This document shows positions 33,701 to 38,549 of a stretch of DNA of 64,000 nt, piece after piece (position 1 is the stretch's first letter; every line of letters starts with the position of its first letter). The notes beneath the pieces are model-generated. The model did not search any database and was not told the DNA's origin. It saw only the letters and a program-made list of their open reading frames with translations. The DNA is taken from positions 61,805,816-61,869,815 of the forward strand of contig OZ024938.1 in assembly GCA_964017235.1 (NCBI GenBank), given 5' to 3'. Position numbers and translations under genes: made by a program. The stretch is from Sabellastarte sp. h YS-2021. Lineage: Eukaryota; Annelida; Polychaeta; Sabellida; Sabellidae.

Positions 33701-36340
33701 GATCAATGCATCGAATGGACCACTAATCGGCGCAGCACTACTATTATACGAGTGCGAAGCACGGGTATTATGTTCATATCTTCATGAATGATATATTTTT
33801 TATGTATATATCTGATGAGGGATGTTTTTCATTTATTACCCACCATTTTGTATAATTTATGGTTTAAATAATACAAACGTTTAATGAGAGAATGTGAAAA
33901 AGGCCGTCAAAAAGTAATGGCAGTGACTATAAAAACTTCAATCATTTAACTTGCAATATCTCAGTCATTTCTGCATGGATTTTTATGTAATTTACATGAG
34001 CATAGCAGAAGCGCTGTAAGAATACCTTTCTAATGATATTAATATACATATTTGTTAGTTACATACTTTCAGAGATGTTGAAAAAAAAAGAGAAAGTTAT
34101 TCACACTCATTATCCATAGTACCGGGGCCCCAGTGTGTACAAAAAAACACAAAAAAACATCCTGGTCTGTTTTTCCCATATTTAGGGCAAATACGTCTCG
34201 TGATGGATAATAAAATACAGTTTCTGCTGTTGGCACCTGACATCTGGCTGATGTATACTACTTAAATGTAGTAGCTTGTATTAGTTCTACTTATTCATGG
34301 TGTGATCTATATTTACCATGTATTCGCCTTACACCCATATAAAGTTGAGTTGTTAGATTGAGGTCACAGAAATGTACCATCAGTGATTGATATTTCAACA
34401 TTACAAAGGTTGTCATAAAAATGCCAATCATTGTGCTGTATCGCCAAGAAATAAAGACCATAAACTGGACAAATCAAGTTGTTGTTTGATGACGTGGCAT
34501 AAAGACTTTTCACTTTCACAAATTTCAAAATTGATAGTTGTAGTAGTTGACTGTATAATGGTTATTTTTCTGTCAGCTTATTATAAAACTGGCTAGTTAG
34601 TGACTAGTAGTAAAACCTGTTCACCACCTATGCATTGAATCTTGTCTCAGTACAAGTTAAGGCTTCCATGCATAAGTTTGTTTATGATCTGCATCTTCAT
34701 GTAGGAGGAATAACTGTAGACAACTGCCTTGTGTGCTTATTTATGCTGTGGCTGTATTTTATTTACAAACTACACATATTGACTTGAGTTAATACTTTAC
34801 CTGTACTCTACTTTTTTTACGGAGTGGTTATTTACTTTATTTTATGACTTGTCTAGTCTGACCTTAGTTAATTTCCCACCACTCTGACTGCAGTTTGTTT
34901 GTAAGTCACACAACAAAGTTATTTACTATATTTATTATCTACCCATCCCTACTTTAATTCTGAAACTCATCGCTATGAGGGCTCTTTGATTTCTAGCCAG
35001 CCGGAGAGGGGAGCAATATGGCCAACTGATCCTTTGCTTAATTTCTGAACTAAGCTAGCTTAAGTTTATAATATGATCTACACATCCCTACTTTATTTAT
35101 AATCTACTCCCCCAGTCTATTGGTGATTTTAGTGTTTTACTCCTGATTTATTTCTGTTGACTAGGTTCTAATTCGGGCACACTGGCTGCTGTGATTGTGG
35201 TTGTCATCCTGATTGTGATCATCATTGCTGCAGTCACCGGCTGGTTTGTGTATGCCTACAGGAACCCCAACAGTGACTCTGGCAGATGGCTCATAGAGGT
35301 ATTGTGATCAGTTTCATTCCATTTCAAATACCTCAGTGGAATGTGATGTTAGATCACTCCATTCTCGCCTGGTTGTGGGTTTGATTTCAACTCATGGTAA
35401 CATGTAAAATACACTAAAGCCCTGGACTGAGTGGACCCTGGATGCAGAAAGGGACATTACTGATAATGTCTTGATCAAGAGATGAGTCAAGAGTCATCAG
35501 CATATTGTTTATGTTTACAGAATGATAATGCCTGGTCCACACAAGAAAAACCAAGAATTGTGAATGTTTTAGCATTAAGCGCTTATTTGCTAAAGATATA
35601 AAGGCTACTATGTTGAGAAAGTTTTGTGTAATCAGTCCTTTGTAGGCATATGTTTACACAAACCTCTGATCTTTAGGGTCAGGGTTCAGATACAAATGTC
35701 TTTAATTATGTAAGCCCTTGGGGACCTTATTTCCCAGGTAATGTCCATGCATAGACTTTCTAGTCTTTAGTAGGACTTCGTGTCAAGGAGTTCTAACTTA
35801 CGTGTTTGCAAAGGCCTATCCACCATAGCCTCCTGCCTCACCCCTGTGTCTCCTTGGTATGACCTGGCTATGTCCTTCGATTAACGTTAAGTGCCTTGCT
35901 TTATGTTCAGATGCGCCTTAGAATCCATCAGTGATGGAGATTAAGCGCTATAAAAGTCCACATCAGATTAGATTCTCTATTTTCTGGAAATAAGAAACCA
36001 TTTTCAAAAGAAAACTTGTTCACTTGTGTGGTTTGCTAAGATGTCTCAGTAGCATTAATTTGCATTTTCTTTTCATTTTCTTTCAGTGTTTCCTAATCTA
36101 CTTCTTGGGCAATTTATAGTAGCTTCACTTTTCACTCCTAACTTTAGTTTAAATGTCATCTTGTTACCTAAGGGAGGATTTGTTTTTGTTTGTAAACACA
36201 GTTGTTTAGTTTGTATAATTTTATTCTTCCAGCACCGTCCAAGTCAGATCAGAGAGTCGCTGAGCAAGGTGAAATTCTGGAAGAAAGACAACGCAGCAGA
36301 CAAGTATGGAGTGTCAGTCGGGGCAGAGGCTAATGCGTAA
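2953..36340 (+). CDS. PLXDC: Plexin domain-containing protein (PLXDC/TEM7-like), 3' part of gene, seven exons
   Basis: Single-pass type I membrane protein of the PLXDC family; vertebrate members are cell-surface receptors (for example PEDF receptors) with a nidogen/plexin-like ectodomain, a PSI module, a transmembrane helix and a short tail. Seven exons at 2953-3046, 5066-5161, 6833-6981, 26993-27127, 33180-33228, 35165-35298 and 36233-36340 join in frame to 765 nt (254 codons plus TAA), all with AG acceptors and GT donors and matching phases. Recognisable stretches are HPVKVGLSDAF, RRTIYEYHRVE, an eight-cysteine PSI region, and a helix followed by a basic tail. The signal peptide and most of the ectodomain lie upstream of base 1. 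Introns are up to 20 kb and full of transposons. The family call is firm; choosing between PLXDC1 and PLXDC2 is not meaningful in an invertebrate. Expression and the 3' UTR end are not visible. Confidence 0.92.
3118..3275 (-). mobile_element. Short dispersed element, reverse copy of the 12373-12672 family
   Basis: Read on the minus strand it begins with an AACAAG-type stretch and an imperfect hairpin in which CTTGGAGAG pairs with CTCTGCCAAG, then carries a GATCCAGATCAC motif and a GGACCAAGA stretch. The same order of motifs is seen on the plus strand from 12373. The far boundary is approximate. Confidence 0.5.
3276..5065 (+). other. Intron sequence, nothing recognised
   Basis: Moderately AT-rich, no protein-family match in any frame, no terminal repeats recognised. 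The stretch at 3660-3900 is somewhat richer in GC but gives no recognisable product. Confidence 0.5.
5066..5161 (+). CDS. PLXDC: PLXDC-like exon: IYEYHRVE segment
   Basis: The exon is 96 nt. The acceptor is TTTTTAG and the donor is A|GTATGT. The split codon A+AT gives Asn, then VKRRTIYEYHRVEIMLARI and ADNGAVLINPKR. The RRTIYEYHRVE block is strongly conserved in this family and follows the previous exon directly in the protein. It leaves one base for the next exon. Confidence 0.92.
5547..6592. mobile_element. Foldback-type element with 38-bp terminal inverted repeats
   Basis: The first 38 bases (5547-5584) are the reverse complement of the last 38 (6555-6592), containing ATGTCATGGTAGAAAGTCC. 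The interior is built of further direct and inverted copies of a GGTAGAAAGTCCAAT unit (near 6100, 6450, 6490 and 6520). There is no coding capacity. It was later split by the hAT-type element at 5584-6080. A two- to four-base AT target duplication cannot be resolved in the flanking ATATAT. Confidence 0.75.
5584..6080. mobile_element. Non-autonomous hAT-type element (497 bp) with perfect 8-bp TSD
   Basis: The ends are TAGGGATGGGTCGGTA and its inverted partner TACCGACCCATCCCTA. It is flanked by the identical octamer GTAGAATT at 5576-5583 and 6081-6088. Eight-base duplications and TAGGG-type ends are the hAT signature. The interior contains a degenerate duplication of about 165 bp (ATGGAA...AAATCTGAAGAAATTAT...TTGTCCATT twice) and no transposase. 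Confidence 0.88.
6833..6981 (+). CDS. PLXDC: PLXDC-like exon: PSI domain
   Basis: The exon is 149 nt with acceptor CTTTCAG and donor CAG|GTGAAT. It encodes a cysteine-rich PSI module: TC, NCEGC, GFNCHWC, MRC, a DGLDRHRQEWLES stretch and SC. Seven cysteines lie here and the eighth is in the next exon (NDTDC), giving the full PSI set. The FNC-WC and CSDGLDRHRQEW patterns are what identifies PLXDC rather than plexins or semaphorins. It ends in phase 0. Confidence 0.95.
6982..8095 (+). other. Intron sequence between the PSI exon and Helitron-like element 1
   Basis: AT-rich DNA with no recognised repeat ends or exons. Confidence 0.5.
8096..11590 (+). mobile_element. Non-autonomous Helitron-like element 1 (3.5 kb) with internal minisatellite
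   Basis: It starts A|TCCCC with a cap hairpin (ATCCCCG...CGGGGAT) and ends with TGCGT-CGAG-ACGCA hairpin, AATCTCTAG and a host T, which fits the Helitron A|TC...CTRR|T rule. A GTCCGGGGATAC stretch near the 3' end is the inverted partner of the 5' cap. Next to the cap is a CCG repeat (about 8140-8154). No Rep/helicase gene is present, so it would need helper proteins. Two direct repeats of about 178 bp (from about 8340 and 8518) precede the main array. Confidence 0.8.
8860..11440 (+). repeat. Minisatellite inside Helitron-like element 1
   Basis: Monomers of about 136-150 bp alternate as dimers of about 291 bp, with a higher-order period of 857 bp (for example 9854 and 10711). Each unit has AACTCAAAAACTTATGGATG, a TTTTGATGAAATTTTCAGG block and GGATC-rich palindromes such as GTGATCCGGATCAC and TCTGGATCCA. 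Short open frames in it are by-products of the repeat. Confidence 0.88.
11591..12372 (+). other. Intron sequence, nothing recognised
   Basis: AT-rich DNA without a convincing exon or element ends; GTTCTGGTGATA-like words recur a few times between 12010 and 12150. Confidence 0.45.
12373..12672 (+). mobile_element. Short dispersed element with CTTGG hairpin, about 300 bp
   Basis: It begins AACAAGAGCACTTGGAGAG, forming a hairpin with ACCTCTGCCAAGG, and ends near CCTTGGCAGAGGTAAT, an inverted copy of that stem. The middle has GTGATCCAGATCACTC. A reverse-oriented relative lies at 3118-3275. There is no coding capacity. It may be a small Helitron-like or MITE family. Confidence 0.55.
12673..14819 (+). 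other. Intron sequence, nothing recognised
   Basis: Contains only short open frames without recognisable domains. A 104-codon frame at 13647-13961 has no family resemblance. No element ends were found. Confidence 0.45.
14820..15310. mobile_element. Probable MITE with repeated CTCGTGACCA motif
   Basis: The left part (about 14840-14880) carries GTGACCATGGCAGCTCGTG and ACCAACAACTTGTA; the right part (about 15245-15300) carries the same words inverted. Between them are three tandem units of about 65-70 bp built on CTAGGAAACCCC...TTTTCTAATTTGCATATTTT (14905-15055). Boundaries and target duplication are unresolved. Confidence 0.5.
15450..16203 (+). repeat. About 351-bp monomers, part upstream of the LINE
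   Basis: Contains GGACTTTTTGCCA...AAACTATG...GAATATAT...ATGTGCCGAAAATCAAG...TAGACATTTAACC units. The last monomer is cut by the LINE exactly after AAGTCTGAAGCTTTAATT (16186-16203) and resumes after it at 23611. Confidence 0.85.
16186..16203 (+). repeat. Left target-site duplication of the LINE (18 bp)
   Basis: AAGTCTGAAGCTTTAATT, identical to 23611-23628. Uninterrupted paralogous monomers near 23955 and 24311 read TTTTAAGTCTGA-GCTTTAATTTGAAGG straight through, showing what the empty site looked like. Confidence 0.93.
16464..16705 (+). promoter_or_regulatory. Two tandem 121-bp monomers in the LINE 5' UTR
   Basis: 16464-16584 and 16585-16705 are near-identical, beginning TTAAAAGACAGATTTGAAC and ending TTGTGACAAAGTTGGACAAA. 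They differ at only a few positions. Tandem 5' monomers act as promoters in some LINEs (mouse L1 is the known case); a promoter role here is inference. Confidence 0.7.
16982..18262 (+). CDS. LINE ORF1 protein with coiled coil, RRM-like region and C-terminal NADAR domain
   Basis: A 426-aa intact ORF. Residues about 60-118 form a heptad-rich coiled coil (IDNLEKENSDLKSKLE). SRRHNLKFINV at 121 starts the RRM-like core typical of L1 ORF1p (Transposase_22), and about 155-260 (DRAHRLG, ILVKF, DYPKEVLQRRK) is the RRM end plus C-terminal RNA-binding domain. These parts should trimerise and bind LINE RNA. Residues about 272-426 are an added NADAR (YbiA/DUF1768) domain: FFSRHSKLSNHYPCEF, GVFYVSVEQCLMHKKA, DPADAKALGKKV, KFSQN, LIEANPFDRYWGVG and GRNKLGTILAEIR. 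Known NADAR proteins hydrolyse N-glycosidic bonds of ADP-ribose-type or riboflavin-precursor substrates, and some remove ADP-ribose from guanine in DNA. Family-conserved residues (E301, K360-F361, D387, W389-G390, N410) look present. The function in the LINE is unknown. The ATG at 16982 is the first in frame. Confidence 0.9.
   Translation: MSGKNTVCSLRDGRRSSSQPNVSKSQKRSIDFVSPTSPENTLTLSSMRILLKESMAPVTADLDDLKASAQSTDAKLDEITSLTKRIDNLEKENSDLKSKLERSDARCKALEERVISMESYSRRHNLKFINVADQSASENCEQLILELCNRLDIHLDDHQIDRAHRLGSKSKVKAPILVKFLSYKVRQRVLREKARFKEKGILVVEDYPKEVLQRRKMFTPTLNAAYNSHSHKARLQGDKLLLDDKLYSINDFNKLPEELRPENLTTITKQNMTAFFSRHSKLSNHYPCEFMQDGVFYVSVEQCLMHKKAALFDDYHTATAILKCKDPADAKALGKKVHNYNSDVWNKNRDLIMKSAIDAKFSQNHSLAEFLKSTGNNILIEANPFDRYWGVGQSLQDANIWKKDLWNGRNKLGTILAEIRAKLSRQ
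18263..19637 (+). other. Long AT-rich spacer between LINE ORF1 and ORF2, with internal duplication and T54 tract
   Basis: A segment starting GATCATGTTTTGTTAAC at 18547 recurs at 18882 (offset 335 bp), including GTGCAGATCACTCTCAT and TTGGCTGAAGGCTAAC words. A shorter third part occurs at about 19194-19285. A run of 54 T at 18725-18778 lies inside the first copy. No open frame with domain content. How ORF2 is translated across this distance is not evident. Confidence 0.75.
19638..22211 (+). CDS. LINE ORF2, endonuclease and reverse transcriptase part
   Basis: 857 codons. An APE-type endonuclease occupies residues 8-245 with N14 (LNARG), E43 (IQEAH), Y115 (NIYAP), D149/N151 (GGDLNIN), R210-LDYFLI and SDH at 235-237, all catalytic positions of the fold. 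The reverse transcriptase spans about 455-745: NNKSPGPDGIPTEF, LIPKKD, SWRPLSILNTDYK, D608 in LLADFEKAFDS, KGIRQGCPIS and the catalytic LADD at 708-711. It performs target-primed reverse transcription. ATG at 19638 gives MANNPETLNIFSLNARG and is the natural start. The frame ends early at TAG 22209-22211 just after FIWKK, where this family normally continues. Motifs appear intact, so enzymatic damage is limited to loss of the C-terminus. Confidence 0.93.
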   Translation: MANNPETLNIFSLNARGLGDKKKRQAVFNWLNDKGPGIFLIQEAHSCPEKENEWRSMWNGVIKFSHGTSNSRGLAVLISSGFDINITKTVTDNDGRFLILTCTVSDLNLTFVNIYAPTIDKRSEQVAFANSICETLSNYKEENIILGGDLNINLDTYATDGLYSKKPSYRKALLSLMDPHDLVDIWRIQHPDILRYTRREKTKSGLKQSRLDYFLIPCNMGYITTHTDIKPSIKSDHSLLHIRLALLGQQRRGKGFWKLNVKLLSDKKYIELIKNVIKDSISDAKNLTQDSLIWDFIKCRIRSESISYSIAKRKMERQEIESLTKHLSELEEIISTSPTTESLDEYSLIKTQLNGHYEELAKGSIIRSRCQQIHESEKPTQYFFNLEKANYNIKHIRSLKHNDEYISDPQKILDLQKRYFSKIYTETIHDSEKLQSETNFYLNKINIPSISEDSKFSCDLPISLEEVKTAVQSMANNKSPGPDGIPTEFYKTFWPDIGESVYRSFTLAYELGKLCGSQKQGVITLIPKKDKDLTDLKSWRPLSILNTDYKIIAKVLSTRLKSVLKEIINPDQVGYMKERLCGENTRLISDVIEYCTIKNLPSIILLADFEKAFDSVKWSFLTQILGFYGFGQNFRKWISILYKDSESCVTNNGYLSSFFKLSKGIRQGCPISALLFLLIAEIVAIVLRSSERIHGINVNGKNIKFCQLADDLTLFLSNTPSVLSAIEIFEEFYRYAGLKLNKSKTIAFLLKTDQEKVYQDDNIGIQWTSKPFKTLGAWFSPDIGESSQLNIQGKMITIKKILNSWSARCLTLKGKITVIKSLVIPHILQLASIVTFSHNLISDIDKILFEFIWKKNT
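22197..23419 (+). pseudogene. LINE ORF2 C-terminal part, displaced to the -1 frame
   Basis: Continues ORF2 after an A8 run (22197-22204) in the next frame: HLVSKNTLQLSYDLGGLKMV is the GGL region that follows F-W-K in L1-group proteins. It extends about 405 codons to TAA and includes a CCHC zinc knuckle, CDIC-x7-H-x4-C (SPLCDICQKIDNLEHYFYYC). The break is most simply loss of one base from an A9 run. The junction also reads A-AAA-AAC in the zero frame, a heptamer used for -1 ribosomal frameshifting elsewhere, so translational bypass cannot be excluded. I favour mutation. Confidence 0.88.
23578..23610 (+). terminator. LINE polyadenylation signal and poly(A) tail
   Basis: AATAAA at 23578-23583, a second AATAAA-like hexamer overlapping the tail start, then about 20 A ending against the right target duplication. 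Confidence 0.88.
23611..23628 (+). repeat. Right target-site duplication of the LINE (18 bp)
   Basis: Identical to 16186-16203. The first two A cannot be separated from the poly(A) tail. Confidence 0.93.
23629..24751 (+). repeat. About 351-bp monomers, part downstream of the LINE
   Basis: GGACTTTTTGCCA landmarks recur at about 23677, 24028 and 24381, giving a 351-353 bp period. Small minus-strand frames repeat with the same spacing and are not genes. Confidence 0.88.
24752..25016. mobile_element. Short hAT-type element (265 bp)
   Basis: The ends TAGGGCTGCCAC and GTGGCAGCCCTA are perfect 12-bp inverted repeats. The interior is rich in ACGAGTACTCTACTACTC words. The flanks ATATTATG and AATTATTATG suggest an imperfect 8-bp duplication. 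It sits inside a monomer of Helitron-like element 2. Confidence 0.75.
25626..25778. other. Polypyrimidine/polypurine pair, potential hairpin or G-quadruplex
   Basis: A C-rich run (CCCACCCCCCATCCCCCACC, about 25632) is followed about 110 bp later by a G-rich run (GGTGGGGTGGGGGTGGGAGG, about 25751). They are roughly complementary, and the G-run on its own resembles a quadruplex former. Confidence 0.5.
25957..26276 (+). repeat. Tandem duplication, 159-bp period
   Basis: TAATATTTTATTTGTGAACA...TTTAGAATGGACATTCAATC...AATAGGTTCAGAGTTA appears twice (offset 159) with few differences, just before the 3' end of Helitron-like element 2. Confidence 0.85.
26469..26992 (+). other. Intron sequence with an orphan hairpin
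   Basis: At about 26666-26696 TCCCCCAC and GTGGGGGA form an 8-bp stem, similar in style to the caps of the Helitron-like elements but without a following array. It may be a truncated element. Confidence 0.4.
26993..27127 (+). CDS. PLXDC: PLXDC-like exon: Ser/Thr-rich stalk
   Basis: The exon is 135 nt (45 codons, phase 0 on both sides), with a T-rich acceptor TTCTTTTTAG and donor AAG|GTTAAG. It starts NDTDC, supplying the last PSI cysteine, then becomes low-complexity Ser/Thr/Pro/Gln, as expected for an O-glycosylated juxtamembrane stalk. It sits 20 kb from the previous exon; the intervening intron holds two Helitron-like elements and the LINE. Confidence 0.85.
27128..28469 (+). other. Intron sequence, nothing recognised
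   Basis: AT-rich. A CT microsatellite at 28446-28463 abuts the repeat that follows. Confidence 0.5.
28464..29017 (+). mobile_element. 5'-truncated copy of Helitron-like family 2
   Basis: Two degenerate copies of the 351-bp monomer (TTTTTGCCACTTTTAA...AAATCAAG...GACATTTAACTTGTG) are followed by GTGATGACCTGTCTGGCGATA, a short hairpin region and CTAATCTGG|T. The 3' end closely resembles that at 26421-26468. No cap hairpin is present. Confidence 0.65.
29018..29535 (+). other. Intron sequence, nothing recognised
   Basis: No exon or element ends seen. Confidence 0.45.
29536..29627. mobile_element. Very short foldback element (92 bp)
   Basis: GTAC-GTATT-ATCCGTATAAA-GC arms of about 26 bp face each other, with three mismatches, around a C/T-rich loop. 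This could be a miniature inverted-repeat element or a stem-loop. Confidence 0.55.
29628..30697 (+). other. Intron sequence, nothing recognised
   Basis: Contains A- and T-rich tracts at 29910-30020 only. Confidence 0.45.
30698..32408 (+). mobile_element. Hairpin-capped tandem-array element 3
   Basis: The cap is ACAGCCC-TTAG-GGGCTGT, followed by CGGGGTA and a GGGC/GGCG-rich tract at about 30747-30762. Then come about eight units of about 145 bp (starts near 30778, 31361, 31505, 31645, 31790, 31936, 32083 and 32229) with TATATCTCGGAAACCGTAAG, AGGAAGTTGATACTTGGTAG and TGACCTTGATTTGACC. The architecture matches elements 1 and 2 but the sequence differs. No convincing CTRR end was identified, so the 3' limit is where the units stop. 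Confidence 0.65.
30914..31354. mobile_element. Probable degenerate hAT-type insertion in element 3
   Basis: It separates the first unit from the rest of the array. The right end is CGATTAGTCGGCTAGTCGTG then ACGGCCCTA; the left contains a diverged inverted match (CCGAATAGCCGTCGAAT). No target duplication could be recognised, so the limits are approximate. Confidence 0.45.
32409..33179 (+). other. Intron sequence, nothing recognised
   Basis: No element ends or exon-like stretch apart from the exon that begins at 33180. Confidence 0.45.
33180..33228 (+). CDS. PLXDC: PLXDC-like short exon: stalk
   Basis: This is a 49-nt microexon with a strong acceptor (TTGTTTTTCAG) and strong donor (G|GTAAGT). 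It encodes EKIKSEDCPVPQSQKS plus the first base of a Gly codon. Its identity rests on phase continuity with the flanking exons and good splice sites; it has little sequence conservation of its own. Confidence 0.8.
33383..33740. mobile_element. Short hAT-type element (358 bp) with perfect 8-bp TSD
   Basis: The ends TAGTGCTGCG and CGCAGCACTA are inverted. The octamer CTATTATA is repeated exactly at 33375-33382 and 33741-33748. The interior has ATCGATGCATCG palindromic words near both ends (GATCGATTCATCATTCGATG and ATCGATCAATGCATCGAATG). No transposase. Confidence 0.88.
33749..35164 (+). other. Intron sequence, nothing recognised
   Basis: AT-rich, without identifiable repeats. Confidence 0.45.
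35165..35298 (+). CDS. PLXDC: PLXDC-like exon: transmembrane helix
   Basis: The exon is 134 nt. After GSNSGT it encodes a 26-residue hydrophobic helix (LAAVIVVVILIVIIIAAVTG then WFVYAY), followed by RNPNSDSGRWLIE. The helix after a Ser-rich stalk and followed by a basic start to the tail matches the type I topology of PLXDC proteins. The acceptor is GACTAG; the donor GAG|GTATTG is weak at positions 4-6. Confidence 0.9.
35299..36232 (+). other. Last intron, possible SINE-like remnant
   Basis: A GGTTGTGGGTTTGATTTCAA stretch at about 35372 vaguely resembles a tRNA-type B box, and GATTAAGCGCTATAAAAGTC at about 35939 resembles the tail of some invertebrate retroposons. They may or may not belong together. 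Confidence 0.3.
36233..36340 (+). CDS. PLXDC: PLXDC-like terminal exon: cytoplasmic tail and stop
   Basis: The last coding exon has acceptor TTCTTCCAG, 35 codons and TAA at 36338-36340. It encodes HRPSQIRESLSKVKFWKKD then NAADKYGVSVGAEANA. The IE-HRPS...VKF arrangement resembles the FIERRPHHWPAMKF-type tail start in vertebrate PLXDC. No PDZ-type or kinase motif is visible. Confidence 0.88.
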   Translation, partial: HRPSQIRESLSKVKFWKKDNAADKYGVSVGAEANA

Positions 36341-37260
36341 AAACATCTGGGCCTGTTTACTAAAAAGCCTAGGTTAAGTGTAAAGTTGGTTGGGCAATCT
36401 GTTAAGACATTTTTAAATGATGAAATCTTTTAAAAACTGGAAAAAAATTGAAAAATCCTTAGCAATATCCAGTCATGGTTTCATAATGGCCACATTATGG
36501 TTGCATTGTTTTAGATTAAGTACAAACATGTACATTGTACTGTATTTTAGATAATTTTAGTTTTATCTGTGCATTCGTTTGTCAAAGCAAGATAATTTGT
36601 GCAAGAGAAATTTATTATCCCAAAATTATCTGTTTATGGATTAAGTTTTACTTCTTTTTAGTTATTCCGCAATGGACTACCATGAAATTGTGTTACCATG
36701 GTACTTCACATTTAATGTTTTCAAGTATTGGCACAATACTGCAAGCTATGAGATGCTAACTAGAATATCTGTTGCTTAAAATTCAAAACAATGCCAGATG
36801 CAATTTTCAGGTAGAGACTTGTGAAGAAATATCCATGTCGTAATAATTGAGATATGTTTCAGTTACATATTAGTAAGATCCTTACGCTTCAGGTTACTTA
36901 CTCTGTATGGCCTAAACTTCCAGTAGTCACATGACTTGCTTCGGGTTACGGCAAACTTCCACGTATGGTTTATTCAAATACTGTGTTTTCTGATGTTGGC
37001 TTTCCACAAACTATTCCTTTAAACCTAAATCTGACTTCAACTAATTACACTTAGTCTACTGTTGTGTGTGAATATGTGGTTCAGAATATCTGAAATTATG
37101 TTCCTGACGTTGTAAAGGCATTAGTTATTACATTATTTTGGTACACATATTTCACTGGCATTAGCTATTTATTTTGATTTCTTGGGTTTTTTGACAGATG
37201 CTGATTGATCTTGATTGCAAAAATTGGATACCAGTTTAAATATAACATTTTATCATTATG
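36341..37260 (+). other. Probable start of the PLXDC-like 3' UTR
   Basis: AT-rich sequence directly after the stop codon, with no further splice-consistent exon. No AATAAA was seen before the repeat element that begins at 37261, so either a variant signal is used or the transcript continues into the repeat region. AATAAA hexamers beyond it lie at 54871-54876, in the 42-bp repeats and at 56120-56125. Confidence 0.5.
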
Positions 37261-38549
37261 TCCACCCCCCTGGGGGGTGGATATATTATTTTTGCTTTTT
37301 TCGCCGTCCGATGTCCGATGTCCGGCGTCCGGCGTCCGGCGTCCGATGTCCGGCGTCACGCATGGTTTCCGCTCATTTAAAGGAAAAGTATTAGAGCTAT
37401 TGTCACCAAATTTGGTATGCAGGCTTATTGGGTCAGTAGCTTGCTTGGGATTGCTTTTGGCTGTTGTACCTCTTTTGCTTACTGAGTAATACTTAAGTAC
37501 AGCTATTTTCAGTACCCATTGGTTTCCGTGCATTTAAGCCAAAATAATTAAAGATATTTTACTACAATTTTGAATACAAGATTGTTATGCCCATAGCTCG
37601 CTTGGTATTGCATTTGGGACTGATAGCTTTGTCAGTACATGAGTAATAGCCATTTAGGTACTTCATTGTGTATTTTCAGTACTACTTTTGAGTAATTTGC
37701 TAATATCTCAGAAACCGTGTGAGATAGAGCGATTTCGTCGAAATTTTCGACCCACAGGGTATTTAAGGAATGTAATATTTGCAATTTTCAAAAAATTTTC
37801 CCCTCCCCAAAAATGGCGGCCATTTTGAATTTTCGAATTTTTGCCAAAAATGGCAAAACACTAATTTGCTTCTATCTCCTTAACCGTGCGAGATAGAGCG
37901 ATTTCGTCAAAATTTTCGACCCACAGGGTATCTGAGCATTGTACTCTTGGTAATTTTAAAAAAATTTTCCCCTCCCCAAAAATGGCGGCCATTTTGAATT
38001 TTCGAATTTTTGCCAAAAATGGCAAAACACAAATTTGCTTCTATCTCCTTAACCGTGCCAGATAGAGCGATTTCGTCAAAATTTTTGACCCACAGGGCAT
38101 CTGAGCATTGTGCTCTTGGTAATTTTTCCAAAAATTTTCCCCTCCCCAAAAATGGCGGCCATTTTGAATTTTCGAATTTTTGCCAAAAATGGCAAAACAC
38201 TAATTTGCTTCTATCTCCTTAACCGTGCGAGATAGAGTGATTTCGTCGAAATTTTCGACCCACAGAATATCTAAGGAATGCAATTTTTGCAATTTTCAAA
38301 AAATTTTCCCCTCCCCAAAAATGGCGGCCATTTTGAATTTTCGAATTTTTGCCAAAAATGGCAAAACACAAATTTGCTTCTATCTCCTTAACCGTGCCAG
38401 ATAGAGCGATTTCGTCAAAATTTTCGACCTACAGGGTATCTGAGCATTGTGCTCTTGGTAATTTTTACAAAATTTTCCCCTCCCCAAAAATGGCGGCCAT
38501 TTTGAATTTTCGAATTTTTGCCAAAAATGGCAAAACACTAATTTGCTTC

